Assembly: GCA_965277055.1 (NCBI GenBank)
Contig: OZ255703.1
Coordinates: 868,001-932,000 of the forward strand
Origin: CBDCHC01 sp965277055
Lineage (GTDB): Bacteria; Pseudomonadota; Gammaproteobacteria; PS1; Pseudothioglobaceae
Length of the DNA: 64,000 nt
Reading direction: 5' to 3'
Shown here piece by piece: positions 17,850-27,531 of this stretch. How positions within the stretch are numbered: the stretch's first letter is position 1; every line of letters begins with the position of its first letter. The position numbers and the translations under genes are program-made. A model generated the notes under the pieces. The model saw only the letters and a program-made list of their open reading frames with translations, was not told the DNA's origin and did no database searches.

Positions 17850-18912
17850 CTTACTACAAATACCTTGCATGTTGTTTAGAGCCGGTACATCAAAGGGAGT
17901 ATGTTTACTAGCAGAACATCTACCAAAAGATGTCAAACAGCGCAATAATTTAATTTTAAGAATGATGGGTTCTCCCCATATTAGACAAATAGATGGCATT
18001 GGTGGTGCTACATTTACAACGAGCAAGGTCGCTATTATTAGCAAATCAGACAGGGTAGGTATTGATGTTGACTATAAATTTTTGCAAGTCGGTATTGATA
18101 AAGCAATTATCGATGACCAACCCACTTGTGGCAATGTGCTCACTGCTGTTGGTGTATATAGTTTAGAAAATCAGTTATTAAACGCACAAGATGGGCAAAC
18201 ACAAGTAAATATTTTTGATTGTAATACTTCTGCAATCATAAAACAAATTATTCATACGCCTAATAAAGTTATTACTTATAAAGGCGATTTCTCTATTGCG
18301 GGTGTACCGGGGACTGCAGCACCAATAGAAATATACTTTACCAATATTGCAGGTGGCAAAACTGGTAAGTATTTGCCAACAGGAAGCGTTATTAATGTTA
18401 TTGATAATATTAGTGTAACTTGTATAGATATTAGTATGCCAACAATATTTATAAATGCTACAGAATTAGGATGTAGTGGCTACGAAACAATAAAAGAGTT
18501 AGAACTTAAAAACGGTTTAATTGCGAGGCTAGAACATATTAGAAATCAAGCATCACAGTTAATGGGCTTAGGAGATGCTACCAATAATGTTATTCCTAAA
18601 ATAGCACTTATTAGCCCTCCAAGTAATAGTGATGCAGATATTAATATTCGTTATTTCACGCCTTTATCTTGCCATCCTGCCATCGCTATATCTGCTGGCT
18701 TTTGTTTAGCGACTGGCTGCTATATCAAAGGCACTATTATAAATCAAATTACAAATTTTGATTTTGCAGTTGGCAAACATTTGGTAAGAATTGAAAACCC
18801 CTCTGGAATTTCTAATATAGAAATAGATTTTCCTACAAATGATATAAATGAAATAAGAGGATATACCAAACGCACCGCGAGGATACTGTTTTCTGGCGTA
18901 GTATATGTCTAA
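17842..18912 (+). CDS. PrpF-family isomerase/tautomerase
   Basis: 356 residues of the PrpF family (diaminopimelate-epimerase fold). Typical motifs are FRAGTSKGVCLL near the N-terminus, the QIDGIGGATFTTSKVAII stretch and the QPTCGNVLTAVGVYSL active-site cysteine region. Members isomerise methylaconitate, aconitate or 4-oxalomesaconate. Placed between a TTT transporter and tcuAB, the most likely job is a cis/trans isomerisation of aconitate (trans-aconitate entry or rescue), since TcuA forms cis-aconitate from tricarballylate. It overlaps both neighbours by 8 nt. A prpBCD set is absent, which argues against the methylcitrate role. Confidence 0.85.
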   Translation: MNDLLQIPCMLFRAGTSKGVCLLAEHLPKDVKQRNNLILRMMGSPHIRQIDGIGGATFTTSKVAIISKSDRVGIDVDYKFLQVGIDKAIIDDQPTCGNVLTAVGVYSLENQLLNAQDGQTQVNIFDCNTSAIIKQIIHTPNKVITYKGDFSIAGVPGTAAPIEIYFTNIAGGKTGKYLPTGSVINVIDNISVTCIDISMPTIFINATELGCSGYETIKELELKNGLIARLEHIRNQASQLMGLGDATNNVIPKIALISPPSNSDADINIRYFTPLSCHPAIAISAGFCLATGCYIKGTIINQITNFDFAVGKHLVRIENPSGISNIEIDFPTNDINEIRGYTKRTARILFSGVVYV

Positions 18913-20317
18913 CCCTGTAGCATATAGTGCTGATGTTATTGTTGTAGGGGGCGGAAATGCTGCATTATGTGCAGCAATTAGTTGTAGAGAAAAAGGAGTA
19001 TCAGTAACACTACTTGAGTCTGCTCCTAAACATATGCGAGGTGGCAATTCAATTCACACTAGAAATATGAGAGTGTCTCACGACCAGCCTAATGACATAT
19101 TAGAAAATCAATATACCGAAGAAGAATATTATCAAGATTTAATCAAAGTCACAGGTGGTAATACCACTAAAGAGCTTGCTAAATTAACTATCCATAAGTC
19201 AAAGGAATTATATAACTGGTTCACTCACAGAAAAATATATTTTCAACCGAGTATTTCAGGAACTCTGAATCTTTCACATACTAATGCGTTTTTTTTAGGT
19301 GGAGGCAAAACGCTTATCAATAGTCAGTATGAATATGCAAAATCTATTGGAATTACTATATTGTATGAACATACAGTAACAAATGTTCTTATAGATAGTA
19401 ACACCTATAGCCATATTGAGTATGAGAGCAAAGATGGTAAAAAAGTGATGTATTCCAAGGCAATTATTCTTGCTTCTGGAGGCTTTGAGTCCAATAAAAA
19501 ATGGCTTGCAAAAGCATGGGGGGAGAAAGCACATAACTTTCTTATACGGGGGACAAAATTTAATACTGGTCTGATATTAAAATCTCTCATGGACAAAAAT
19601 ATTGCTACAATAGGAGATGAAACACAGTGTCATGCTGTTGCTATTGACGGCAGAGCACCAGAATATGATGGGGGTATTGTAACTAGAATTGATTGCTTGC
19701 CATTTGGCATTGTGTTGAATATTAATGGCAACAGATTTTATGATGAAGGCGAAGACTTTTGGCCTAAGCGTTATGCAATATGGGGAAGGTTAGTAGCGGA
19801 GCAACCCAAACAAAAAGCATATATTATTATTGATAGTCGTTCTTATAATTTGTTTATGCCTTCTGTGTTTAAACCAATGATTGCTAACACCATAGAAGAA
19901 CTTATTACCATGCTTGATATTGATACTCAACAAGCATTACATACTATACAAGAGTTTAATAACAGCATTAATAAAGAAGCAAGTTTTAACAATAACGTAC
20001 TGGATAATTGTTCAACAACTGGATTAGAAGTTGGTAAAACTAACTGGGCAAGAAAAATTATCCAACCTCCATTTTATGCATATGAAGTAAAAACTGGTAT
20101 TACATTTACCTATTTAGGTATTAAAGTCAACAAAAAAACGCAAGCTCTTTTTAAAGATGGTAGTATACCGTGTGCAAATATGTTTGTAGCTGGGGAAATG
20201 ATGGCAGGTAATATTTTAGGCAAAGGATATCTTGCTGGTATTGGTATGACTATCGGCAGTGTCTTTGGTATTATTGCTGGAGAATCTGCAGCTGCATATA
20301 TAAAAAATAATGAATAA
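18905..20317 (+). CDS. tcuA: FAD-dependent tricarballylate dehydrogenase-like protein
   Basis: 470 residues of the fumarate reductase/succinate dehydrogenase flavoprotein family. The FAD-binding dinucleotide fold is at residues 10-31 (DVIVVGGGNAALCAAIS) and the HTRNMRVSHD and LASGGFESN stretches match TcuA, which oxidises tricarballylate to cis-aconitate. The C-terminal GYLAGIGMTIGSVFGIIAGE closes the FAD domain. It is followed with an 8-nt overlap by tcuB, its electron-transfer partner. The substrate could be a related tricarboxylate; the presence of TcuB and a TTT transporter makes tricarballylate the best guess. Confidence 0.88.
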   Translation: MSNPVAYSADVIVVGGGNAALCAAISCREKGVSVTLLESAPKHMRGGNSIHTRNMRVSHDQPNDILENQYTEEEYYQDLIKVTGGNTTKELAKLTIHKSKELYNWFTHRKIYFQPSISGTLNLSHTNAFFLGGGKTLINSQYEYAKSIGITILYEHTVTNVLIDSNTYSHIEYESKDGKKVMYSKAIILASGGFESNKKWLAKAWGEKAHNFLIRGTKFNTGLILKSLMDKNIATIGDETQCHAVAIDGRAPEYDGGIVTRIDCLPFGIVLNINGNRFYDEGEDFWPKRYAIWGRLVAEQPKQKAYIIIDSRSYNLFMPSVFKPMIANTIEELITMLDIDTQQALHTIQEFNNSINKEASFNNNVLDNCSTTGLEVGKTNWARKIIQPPFYAYEVKTGITFTYLGIKVNKKTQALFKDGSIPCANMFVAGEMMAGNILGKGYLAGIGMTIGSVFGIIAGESAAAYIKNNE

Positions 20318-21392
20318 TACTAATACTATTAAAGAAACTCAAAGGCAAATGCATATTTGCAATGCTTGTCGTTATTGTGAGGGTCTGTGTCCTGTCTTCC
20401 CAACAATAACAAAATATAGAGAGTTTAACGAACACACACTACATTATCTTGCTAATTTGTGTCATAATTGTCAAGCGTGCTACCATGGTTGCCAATATAC
20501 TAGTCCACATGAGTTTAATATTAATATTCCACAAGTATTTAATGCTGTGAGAAATGATACATTTACGCAGTTTACTACACCTGCACAATTTGCTAAATTT
20601 TTTATGTATAGCGCTCGTACTGGGTTTATTCTCACTGCATTATGTATTACATTATTATTTATTTTGGCAATATTTTTTACTGGCAATTTATGGAGCGTGC
20701 CCGCCCCAGAGGAATCATTTTTTAAGATCATTCCATTATGGTTAATGAGTGGTATACCTATTGTTATTAGTATATTTGTAATTATTAGTATTATGACAAG
20801 TATTATTAAGTTTAAGAACTTTATTGTTATTGAAAAAAGTAAAAAACCCTTGATAACTATTGGGAAGACTCTGAGTAATATCTTAACCCTATCGCACCTA
20901 AATGGTAGTAAACATAAGGCAGGATGTTATAGTTATAGTAATACAAGAGGTTTTTTATTTAAAACATTTCACTTTTTTGTATTTTATGGATTTGCTCTTT
21001 GTTTTTTAGCAACCAGTGTTGCGAGTTACTATCATTACATTTTAGGAATAACTGCTCCTTATGATTATAACTCTGCACCAGTAATACTAGGGAGTATCGG
21101 CGGTATTATGCTTATTATTGGCACAGTTGGCATACTGTATCTTAAAAAAGTTAGTCATAAAGTAATGCATAATACAATGCAGTCATTAGAGTATACATTT
21201 ATCTACTTGCTATTATTTGTGGCATTAACAGGCATGATTTTATTAATCACAAGAGAAACTATATGGATGGCATTTTGGCTATCTGTTCACTTGGGGTTTG
21301 TCTTTAGTCTGTTTTTGGTTGTGCCATATAGTAAATTTATGCATAGCATTTATCGATTTTTGGCAATACTAAAATACCACTCCCGCGCTTAA
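20310..21392 (+). CDS. tcuB: TcuB-like iron-sulfur membrane protein
   Basis: 360 residues. Two 4Fe-4S motifs lie at the N-terminus: C17, C20, C23, C27 (CNACRYCEGLC) and C51, C54, C57, C61 (CHNCQACYHGC). The rest is a membrane domain with about six hydrophobic segments. This is the architecture of TcuB/CitB, which takes electrons from the reduced flavin of TcuA and passes them to the quinone pool. It overlaps tcuA by 8 nt and precedes the AbrB-like gene by 3 nt. Together TcuA and TcuB would form a membrane-bound tricarballylate oxidase. Confidence 0.9.
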   Translation: MNNTNTIKETQRQMHICNACRYCEGLCPVFPTITKYREFNEHTLHYLANLCHNCQACYHGCQYTSPHEFNINIPQVFNAVRNDTFTQFTTPAQFAKFFMYSARTGFILTALCITLLFILAIFFTGNLWSVPAPEESFFKIIPLWLMSGIPIVISIFVIISIMTSIIKFKNFIVIEKSKKPLITIGKTLSNILTLSHLNGSKHKAGCYSYSNTRGFLFKTFHFFVFYGFALCFLATSVASYYHYILGITAPYDYNSAPVILGSIGGIMLIIGTVGILYLKKVSHKVMHNTMQSLEYTFIYLLLFVALTGMILLITRETIWMAFWLSVHLGFVFSLFLVVPYSKFMHSIYRFLAILKYHSRA

Positions 21393-21395
21393 ATA

Positions 21396-22442
21396 ATGAC
21401 TGTAATAATAACTATTTCTCTTAGTATCTTGGGTATTGTTCTTGCTACTAGTATTAATATGCCCTTACCATTTTTACTAGGGCCGTTAATCATACTTACT
21501 TTCTCAAGTATTTTAAAAGCTAAAGTAACGAGTATGTCATTTCTGCGTGATCCAGTATTTTTTATGCTTGGTATATATTTAGGAAATACGTTATTTATTA
21601 ATGCAGGAAATATTGAACTAAGTAGTATTCTAAGTTCATTAGTGTATATGATAATTTTTAATATAACTATTGTATATATAGTTGCGTGGTATTTGATAAA
21701 GTTTGCAAATTATAGCAAAACAGAAGCAGTATTTACCGCACTACCTGGGTTATTAGCCTATATTATGGCGTATTGTATCAGTCTTAAACTCCCTTTTGAA
21801 AAAATTATTATCCCGCATACTATTAGAGTGATTATGATAGTGGTGCTGATCCCCTTTGTTTATAATGGTATATATAGTGTAGAACATACCCAATATGTAG
21901 CCAGTAATGTAGATTGGAGCTTACCTACAATAGAAATAGCATATTTGCTTGATATTGTAGAAACTATATGTATTGTTAGTTTATGTGGATTGCCATTACT
22001 CTTCATTTTTTATAAATTACGCGTAGCTAATATTTACTTTTTAGCTGGTATGTTAGCCTCAGTATTTGCATATTATAATTCTTTAGTAACTACTGTTTTG
22101 CCAAATAGTGGGTTGCAAATTATTTTGACTCTTATAGGAATTATGATAGGAACACGCTTAGCTAAAGTTAGATATAAAAACTTACTTCACTATAGCATTG
22201 TCGGTATTGCATCTACCACTATCTTGTTAATAGTAACTATGATATTTGCTTATATTGTAAGTGTGGTATTAAAAGATGATTTTTTTACTATATTTTTAGC
22301 CTACACTCCAGGAGGCGTGCATGAAATGGTATTAATTGCCATTATTTATGGTATTGAGCCATTGTTTATTACGATTCACCATCTAGCAAGAATGTTTATT
22401 ATTTCTATTATGTTGCCATTTATACATTTTTTTACAAAATAA
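21396..22442 (+). CDS. AbrB-family integral membrane protein
   Basis: 348 residues, almost entirely hydrophobic with about 10 membrane segments. It has the twofold internal repeat of the AbrB/AmoA-like membrane family (PLPFLLGPLII near the start, and the paired motifs PGLLAYIMAYC and YTPGGVHEMVLIA). The name is historical and does not mean the AbrB DNA-binding protein. These proteins are often found beside TTT transporters and carboxylate catabolism genes, as here at the end of the tcu operon, and may be accessory transporters. Function unproven. Confidence 0.85.
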   Translation: MTVIITISLSILGIVLATSINMPLPFLLGPLIILTFSSILKAKVTSMSFLRDPVFFMLGIYLGNTLFINAGNIELSSILSSLVYMIIFNITIVYIVAWYLIKFANYSKTEAVFTALPGLLAYIMAYCISLKLPFEKIIIPHTIRVIMIVVLIPFVYNGIYSVEHTQYVASNVDWSLPTIEIAYLLDIVETICIVSLCGLPLLFIFYKLRVANIYFLAGMLASVFAYYNSLVTTVLPNSGLQIILTLIGIMIGTRLAKVRYKNLLHYSIVGIASTTILLIVTMIFAYIVSVVLKDDFFTIFLAYTPGGVHEMVLIAIIYGIEPLFITIHHLARMFIISIMLPFIHFFTK

Positions 22443-22762
22443 ACATCCCTTGATGCCAAGCCCCGAACCTCTGTACCACTCTTTCAGACACATTGGACAG
22501 CACTATCAATCCTTATTCTTACTATATTATAACTCCATAGTCTTAGACACTGTGTCCTGCACCCCTAAACTTCACCTGATATTTTATCAAGAAAAATTAA
22601 GACTGAAGCTCTTGGGCAAATATTTCAAGATGCCAAATGGATAATATAGGATCAGATTATTGGCGATGATAGAGTAACAAAGAACCAGACTATTCTAAGT
22701 CTGGTTCTGAGTTTACTCTTAGTGTGAGAGAGGCTTACAGTTGAACAAACTGGTCAAGGCCT
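22443..22762. other. Intergenic spacer between convergent operons
   Basis: 320 nt between the end of the tcu operon and the end of the TPP-enzyme/TRAP operon. It includes a 64-codon plus-strand frame (22450-22644) with no recognisable product and poor context, probably noise or decayed coding sequence. The only clear element is the hairpin at 22671-22720. Confidence 0.5.
22671..22720. terminator. Long hairpin between convergent operons
   Basis: A perfect 11-bp stem AGAACCAGACT / AGTCTGGTTCT with a 6-nt loop (22681-22708) is extended by AGAGTAAC and GTTTACTCT on the outside. It has no clear T run, so it may work as a structural end for both converging transcripts rather than as a standard terminator. 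Confidence 0.6.
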
Positions 22763-24397
22763 TTAATTAAATTGTTTTAAATCGTCTAATAATGTTTTAG
22801 TATTTTGGCTATAATCAATAGGTACATCAATCAAATGCACACCTTTTTGCTCAAAAGCTTTCTCCATTAATACAGTAAGTTCATCACTTGAAGATACTCT
22901 ATGACCAACAGCACCATAACTATTAGCATATGCAACAAAATCAGGGTTATTAAAATCAAGAGCAAAATTAGGTAATTTTTGAGACGTCTGTTTCCATTTA
23001 ATCATCCCATAGCCATTATCATTAAAGATGAGAACGATGATGTTAACATTTAAACGAACAGCAGTTTCGAGTTCTTGTGAATTCATCATAAATCCACCAT
23101 CTCCACATACCGCAACTATTTGTTTTTCAGGATACATAAGTGCACATGCAATCGCAACAGGCAATCCTGCTCCCATCGTTGCCAAGGCATTATCTAATAG
23201 TAATGTATTGGGCTGATGAGTATGATAATGTCTAGCAAACCAAAGTTTAAACATACCATTATCTAAAGATAAAATGGCATCATCTTTTAAAACATTGCGC
23301 ACATCTCTTACAACTCTTTGTGGAATCATCGGAAAAGAATCATCATTATCTAAATGATGAATAGCGTATCTTACTTTTTCACGAATTTCTTGTGCCCATG
23401 TATTATCTATTTTTATCCCACTTAATTGCTGGGTTAGTCGTTCCATTGAATTACTAATATGACCAACTACTTCTATTTGTGGGTAGTAAATATCTTTAAA
23501 TTGTGCCGAGTAAAAATTGATATGAATCACTTGCTGTGTGTCACCTTGCATAATAAACGGTGGTTTTTCAATAATATCATGACCAACATTGATAATTAAA
23601 TCTGCTTGTTTTACAGCTTCATGTACATAATCTTTTGACGAAAATGCAGCAGTACCAATAAATAAATTATTATGTCCATCTACAATTCCCTTGCCCATTT
23701 GCGTATTAAAAAACATAATACCAGTAGAGCCGATAAAATCAGATATGGCTTTTCTTGCACGCTTTCTCGATGCTCCTGCACCAATTAATAATAAAGGTTT
23801 CTTTGCATTTTTGATAGCTATAATGGCTTTTTCAATTGCTCTATCACTAGCAAATACTCTATGGATAGTCTGTCTTTTAAAAATATGAACATTTTTAACA
23901 TCTTTTCCCGCAGTATCTTCGGGTAGTTCTAAGTGTACTGCACCTGGACGCTCTTCTTCAGCGATTCTAAATGCGCCTCTCACTAATGAAGGTATTTGTT
24001 CTCCATGTGTTATTTGATCAGCATCTTTAGAGATAGTTTTCATCATTGATACGATATCTAAAATCTGAAACTTCCCTTGCAGTGCCTCTTTTATTGGTTT
24101 TTGACCAGTGATGACCACCAAAGGCATGCCTCCCAACTGGGCGTAAGCAACACCAGTAACTAAGTTTGTTGCTCCTGGACCTAGAGTTGATAAACACACT
24201 CCAGCCTTGCCAGTAAGGCGCCCATATGTGGCAGCCATAAATGCAGCAGACTGTTCGTGTCTCGTTAAAATAAATGTAATTTGTGATGAATTTCGGATTG
24301 ATTCCAATAAATCTAAATTTTCTTCTCCGGGAATACCGAAAATATACTCTACTCCTTCGTTTTCTAGAGCTTTTACAAATAAGTCTGATGCTTTCAT
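22763..24397 (-). CDS. TPP-dependent enzyme, acetolactate synthase large-subunit-like (AlsS type)
   Basis: 544 residues with all three TPP-enzyme domains. The catalytic glutamate is E48 in LTRHEQSAAF; the central domain is at about 190-320; the C-terminal TPP/Mg motif is CGDGGFMMNSQELETAVRL with the downstream NDNGYG. It resembles catabolic acetolactate synthases (no small subunit nearby) more than sulfoacetaldehyde acetyltransferase, which is longer. It follows dctM by 24 nt in a TRAP transporter operon, so its substrate is probably a 2-oxo acid or the product of the imported acid. The exact reaction cannot be read from the sequence; misannotation of such proteins as IlvB is common. Confidence 0.85.
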   Translation of the reverse strand: MKASDLFVKALENEGVEYIFGIPGEENLDLLESIRNSSQITFILTRHEQSAAFMAATYGRLTGKAGVCLSTLGPGATNLVTGVAYAQLGGMPLVVITGQKPIKEALQGKFQILDIVSMMKTISKDADQITHGEQIPSLVRGAFRIAEEERPGAVHLELPEDTAGKDVKNVHIFKRQTIHRVFASDRAIEKAIIAIKNAKKPLLLIGAGASRKRARKAISDFIGSTGIMFFNTQMGKGIVDGHNNLFIGTAAFSSKDYVHEAVKQADLIINVGHDIIEKPPFIMQGDTQQVIHINFYSAQFKDIYYPQIEVVGHISNSMERLTQQLSGIKIDNTWAQEIREKVRYAIHHLDNDDSFPMIPQRVVRDVRNVLKDDAILSLDNGMFKLWFARHYHTHQPNTLLLDNALATMGAGLPVAIACALMYPEKQIVAVCGDGGFMMNSQELETAVRLNVNIIVLIFNDNGYGMIKWKQTSQKLPNFALDFNNPDFVAYANSYGAVGHRVSSSDELTVLMEKAFEQKGVHLIDVPIDYSQNTKTLLDDLKQFN

Positions 24398-24421
24398 TTT
24401 AATTTTCTAAATATAAAAATA

Positions 24422-25831
24422 TTATAATAATCCTAGAACACTAGGTAACCATATTACTATACCCGGTAACGCTATTAAAACCGCTATAGTAATAATATCT
24501 GCAATAAAAAATGGGGTAACTCCTTTAAATACATCTTGTACTGAACACTCTTTTCTCACCCCCGCAACCACAAAACAGTTTAACCCAATTGGAGGGGTTA
24601 TCAGACAGAGTTCAGCCATTTTCACCACTATAATTCCAAACCAAATAGCACAACCGATAGCGGATAAGCCAAACGCAGACTCTGCAGCAGTCACTGCCTC
24701 TCCTCCATTTAGTGCAATCACCGCTGGAAAGGTAATTGGCAACGTTAATAATAACATGCCAATAGCATCCATAAACATGCCTAAAAGAGCATATGCACCT
24801 AAAATACATAGCAGAATAATCATCGGATGATAATCCAAACTAGAAAGCCAAGTTGAAAAAATATCTGGTAATTCTGCGAATCCTAAAAACCTTACATATA
24901 TTAATACACCCCAGATGATACTAAAAATCATTACTGTTAACTTAGCTGTTTCAAGTAAAGCATTTTTTAGGTCATTTACTTTCATACCATTATACAATGC
25001 CATACATAAAATTACAAAGGCACCTAAAGAACCAGCTTCTGTTGGGGTACCAATACCAGCATAAATACAAATAATGATGATAAAAATCACAAATGCAATT
25101 GGTAACGTCCCTGGTAATGATGCAAATCTTTGTTTCCAAGTATATCCAGTAACAGGTGGTCCTAAATCTTTACGTGTTTTAGCAAGTAAGACTACAATAA
25201 GTCCATAAATAAGAGCCGAAACTACCCCAGGTAAAAATCCAGCTAATAGTAGTACTCCAACATCTTGTTCAACGATGATAGCATATATAACTAAGATTGC
25301 CGAAGGGGGAATAAGTGAAGCCAAAGTACCACTGGCAGCTACTACACCAGCAGCGAATTGTTTGTTATATCCTAACTTTAGCATTTCTGGTATCGCTATT
25401 TTGGCAAAGACTGCAGAAGTAGCCACAGAAGCACCAGAAACTGCAGCAAATCCTGCGGCAGAAAATACTGTTGCTACCCCCATACCACCGGGAAGCCAAC
25501 CCATCCAGCGTTTTGCTGCTTCAAATAATGTTTTTGTTAATCCTGCGTGATATGCAAAATAACCAATCAAAATAAATGTTGGAATCAGAGATAGTGCAAT
25601 AGTAGAGACTTTAGAATGTGGTATGGTACCAGCCATTTTAACAGCGACATCAAACCCTTTTTCAAAGCCAAACTTAGCGGAAAAAATCCACAACAACCCA
25701 CAAAATCCAGCAATTGCTGCTGCAAAAGCAACTCTTACACCACCAAATACTAGTAAAAGCATGCCTAAAGTCACCCATATACCAATACTGGCGTTATCCA
25801 AGTTTGCCATGTAATCTAATAAACTATTCAT
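24422..25831 (-). CDS. dctM: TRAP transporter large permease (DctM)
   Basis: 469 residues, about 12 membrane segments. Family signatures seen are LIPTFILIGYFAYHAG, GFAAVSGASVATSAVFAKIAIPEM, ASGTLASLIPPSAILVIYAI, GTPTEAGSLGAFV and TPPIGLNCFVVAGV. It is the sodium-driven transport subunit of the TRAP system, working in the inner membrane with DctQ, whose gene ends 4 nt upstream. The length is slightly above the usual 425-440. Confidence 0.95.
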   Translation of the reverse strand: MNSLLDYMANLDNASIGIWVTLGMLLLVFGGVRVAFAAAIAGFCGLLWIFSAKFGFEKGFDVAVKMAGTIPHSKVSTIALSLIPTFILIGYFAYHAGLTKTLFEAAKRWMGWLPGGMGVATVFSAAGFAAVSGASVATSAVFAKIAIPEMLKLGYNKQFAAGVVAASGTLASLIPPSAILVIYAIIVEQDVGVLLLAGFLPGVVSALIYGLIVVLLAKTRKDLGPPVTGYTWKQRFASLPGTLPIAFVIFIIIICIYAGIGTPTEAGSLGAFVILCMALYNGMKVNDLKNALLETAKLTVMIFSIIWGVLIYVRFLGFAELPDIFSTWLSSLDYHPMIILLCILGAYALLGMFMDAIGMLLLTLPITFPAVIALNGGEAVTAAESAFGLSAIGCAIWFGIIVVKMAELCLITPPIGLNCFVVAGVRKECSVQDVFKGVTPFFIADIITIAVLIALPGIVIWLPSVLGLL

Positions 25832-25835
25832 ACTG

Positions 25836-26435
25836 CTATTTCAATTGATCTCTTTCTTTTTTTGCAATTTGCTCAACATCTTCAATCACAGGCAAAGCAA
25901 TGGGAGAAGAATAATTATTTTCTTTAATTGCTCTGATATATGCAAAAATTTGCAATATTAAACGAAGAGATAAGAGTCCTAATGCCACAGGCACTACTAG
26001 TTTAGCAGGCCAGGTAGGTAATCCAATATCTAATGAAGAATCGCCTATTTGATATGCTCGCAAAAAATGCAGATATGAACCATAGGTAAGCACCATAGCA
26101 ATGAGTAGAATAAATATTGTTGATATTAATTCAGCAACCAAAAGTACTCTACCATGAAACTTAGCAACAATGAAATCCATGCGAATATGTGCTCCTTGTC
26201 TTTGAACATACGCAATACCCAGTAAGGCAAAAAATGTCATTGCTTGTTCGGTCCAATCAATATACCCATCTACTGGCATAGAGAATAACCATCGACCAAG
26301 TATGTTAGCTACTGATAAGAAAACTAACAAAAAAATAACAACACCACCTAACAAGGTAAGAGTTTTCTCAAATGAGAAAAGGAACCTATCTATCTTACTG
26401 AGTAGGGAATCATCATAATGAATATTGTCGTCCAT
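25836..26435 (-). CDS. dctQ: TRAP transporter small permease (DctQ)
   Basis: 199 residues with four membrane segments (about residues 30-50, 64-80, 100-123, 145-166) and the family motif WLFSMPVDGYIDWTEQAMTF followed by GIAYVQRQGAHIRMD. DctQ pairs with DctM in the inner membrane. It lies 21 nt after dctP and 4 nt before dctM. Charged N- and C-terminal tails are cytoplasmic in this family. Confidence 0.92.
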   Translation of the reverse strand: MDDNIHYDDSLLSKIDRFLFSFEKTLTLLGGVVIFLLVFLSVANILGRWLFSMPVDGYIDWTEQAMTFFALLGIAYVQRQGAHIRMDFIVAKFHGRVLLVAELISTIFILLIAMVLTYGSYLHFLRAYQIGDSSLDIGLPTWPAKLVVPVALGLLSLRLILQIFAYIRAIKENNYSSPIALPVIEDVEQIAKKERDQLK

Positions 26436-26456
26436 ATCTGCATCAATGAGTAATCT

Positions 26457-27476
26457 TTATTTTGAATATTGATTAAATAAATTTTCAGTAAAATCAAATA
26501 ATTCTTGTGAATTAAATTGTTTTGCATATTTATTAATCCATTCTTTGCGCACAGAATCTGCTAATGCATTGAGCTCTTTTTGTTGCTGACTATTAAAAGT
26601 AACTAAATCTAGCCCCTCTTTGCGAATAGTTGACTCGTACTTCCCTGTTATATTATTGTCATAATTATCTACATAGTATTTTAATGCTTCATCAACAGAG
26701 TCAAGTAATGCTTTTCTGTGTGCAGGCTTTAAATCGTTTAATGCAGCTTCATTCACTACTACAGGGCAATTTGCAGATCCTAAATTAAGGTTGGTTGTCG
26801 CCCACTTTCCTACCTTGTAGTCTTTGGTTGCTAAATGTGCGTGAGGAGCAAAAGATGCAGCATCTATTACTCCAGAATCCATAGAGCGACGTACCTCTGA
26901 AAATGGAACACCTGTTTTGACTGCGCCTAATTTACTAAGTACACCCATAATACCTCCAGGACCACGAACTCTCAAACCTTTAAAATCTGATAATGACTCA
27001 AGTGTATCGCTTTTACTTACAATGTTATATTGCGGTAAAGGAGTAGGCATAAGTAAATAAGCATTCCATCTTGCTAAATCTTTTACTACAATAGGATGCT
27101 TGTGTACTTTTTGATATATTTCGGTTATTTTATCTAAACTGAGATCTTTCACAAAAGGTAGTTCAGTTACCGTAATAGTAGGGTTTTTATCAGCGTGATA
27201 GAATGAACAAAATTGCGCCATTTCAAATGCACCAAAAGAAATACCATCTAAGTTTTCTCTTGATTTAGAAAGTCCACCATAAGATATTTTTAATTTAAAT
27301 TCTCCATTGGTTTTTTGTTGAACTAATTCAGCTAATTTTTCTACATTTTCAGTAAATGCTCTACGCTTTCCCCATAAAGAAACATCCCACTCAACAGCAG
27401 CTTGGATTTCTAAGGATAAAAAACACCCCAAAATAGCCATAAGAGGCAGTATTCTCGTATTATTTTTCTTAATCAT
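26457..27476 (-). CDS. dctP: TRAP transporter substrate-binding protein (DctP family)
   Basis: 339 residues with a signal peptide (MIKKNNTRILPLMAILGCFL, cleavage near EIQAA). The conserved substrate-contact arginine region is GLRVRGPGGIM, and NPTITVTELPFV and SEVRRSMDSGVIDAA are typical of the DctP family binding organic acids. First gene of a minus-strand operon dctP-dctQ-dctM-TPP enzyme, with GGAG before the start. The divergent DctB/DctD-like two-component system should sense the same acid. The ligand is unknown; the TPP enzyme suggests a 2-oxo or hydroxy acid. Confidence 0.93.
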   Translation of the reverse strand: MIKKNNTRILPLMAILGCFLSLEIQAAVEWDVSLWGKRRAFTENVEKLAELVQQKTNGEFKLKISYGGLSKSRENLDGISFGAFEMAQFCSFYHADKNPTITVTELPFVKDLSLDKITEIYQKVHKHPIVVKDLARWNAYLLMPTPLPQYNIVSKSDTLESLSDFKGLRVRGPGGIMGVLSKLGAVKTGVPFSEVRRSMDSGVIDAASFAPHAHLATKDYKVGKWATTNLNLGSANCPVVVNEAALNDLKPAHRKALLDSVDEALKYYVDNYDNNITGKYESTIRKEGLDLVTFNSQQQKELNALADSVRKEWINKYAKQFNSQELFDFTENLFNQYSK

Positions 27477-27531
27477 ATTTTTTTCTCCATCTAACTAAAG
27501 AAGCACATTGTAAACATTTTATTGTTTTGGT

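Noticed and set aside
22450..22644. 64-codon plus-strand frame after the tcu operon
   Set aside because: No recognisable product, no Shine-Dalgarno and next to a terminator-like hairpin; probably chance.
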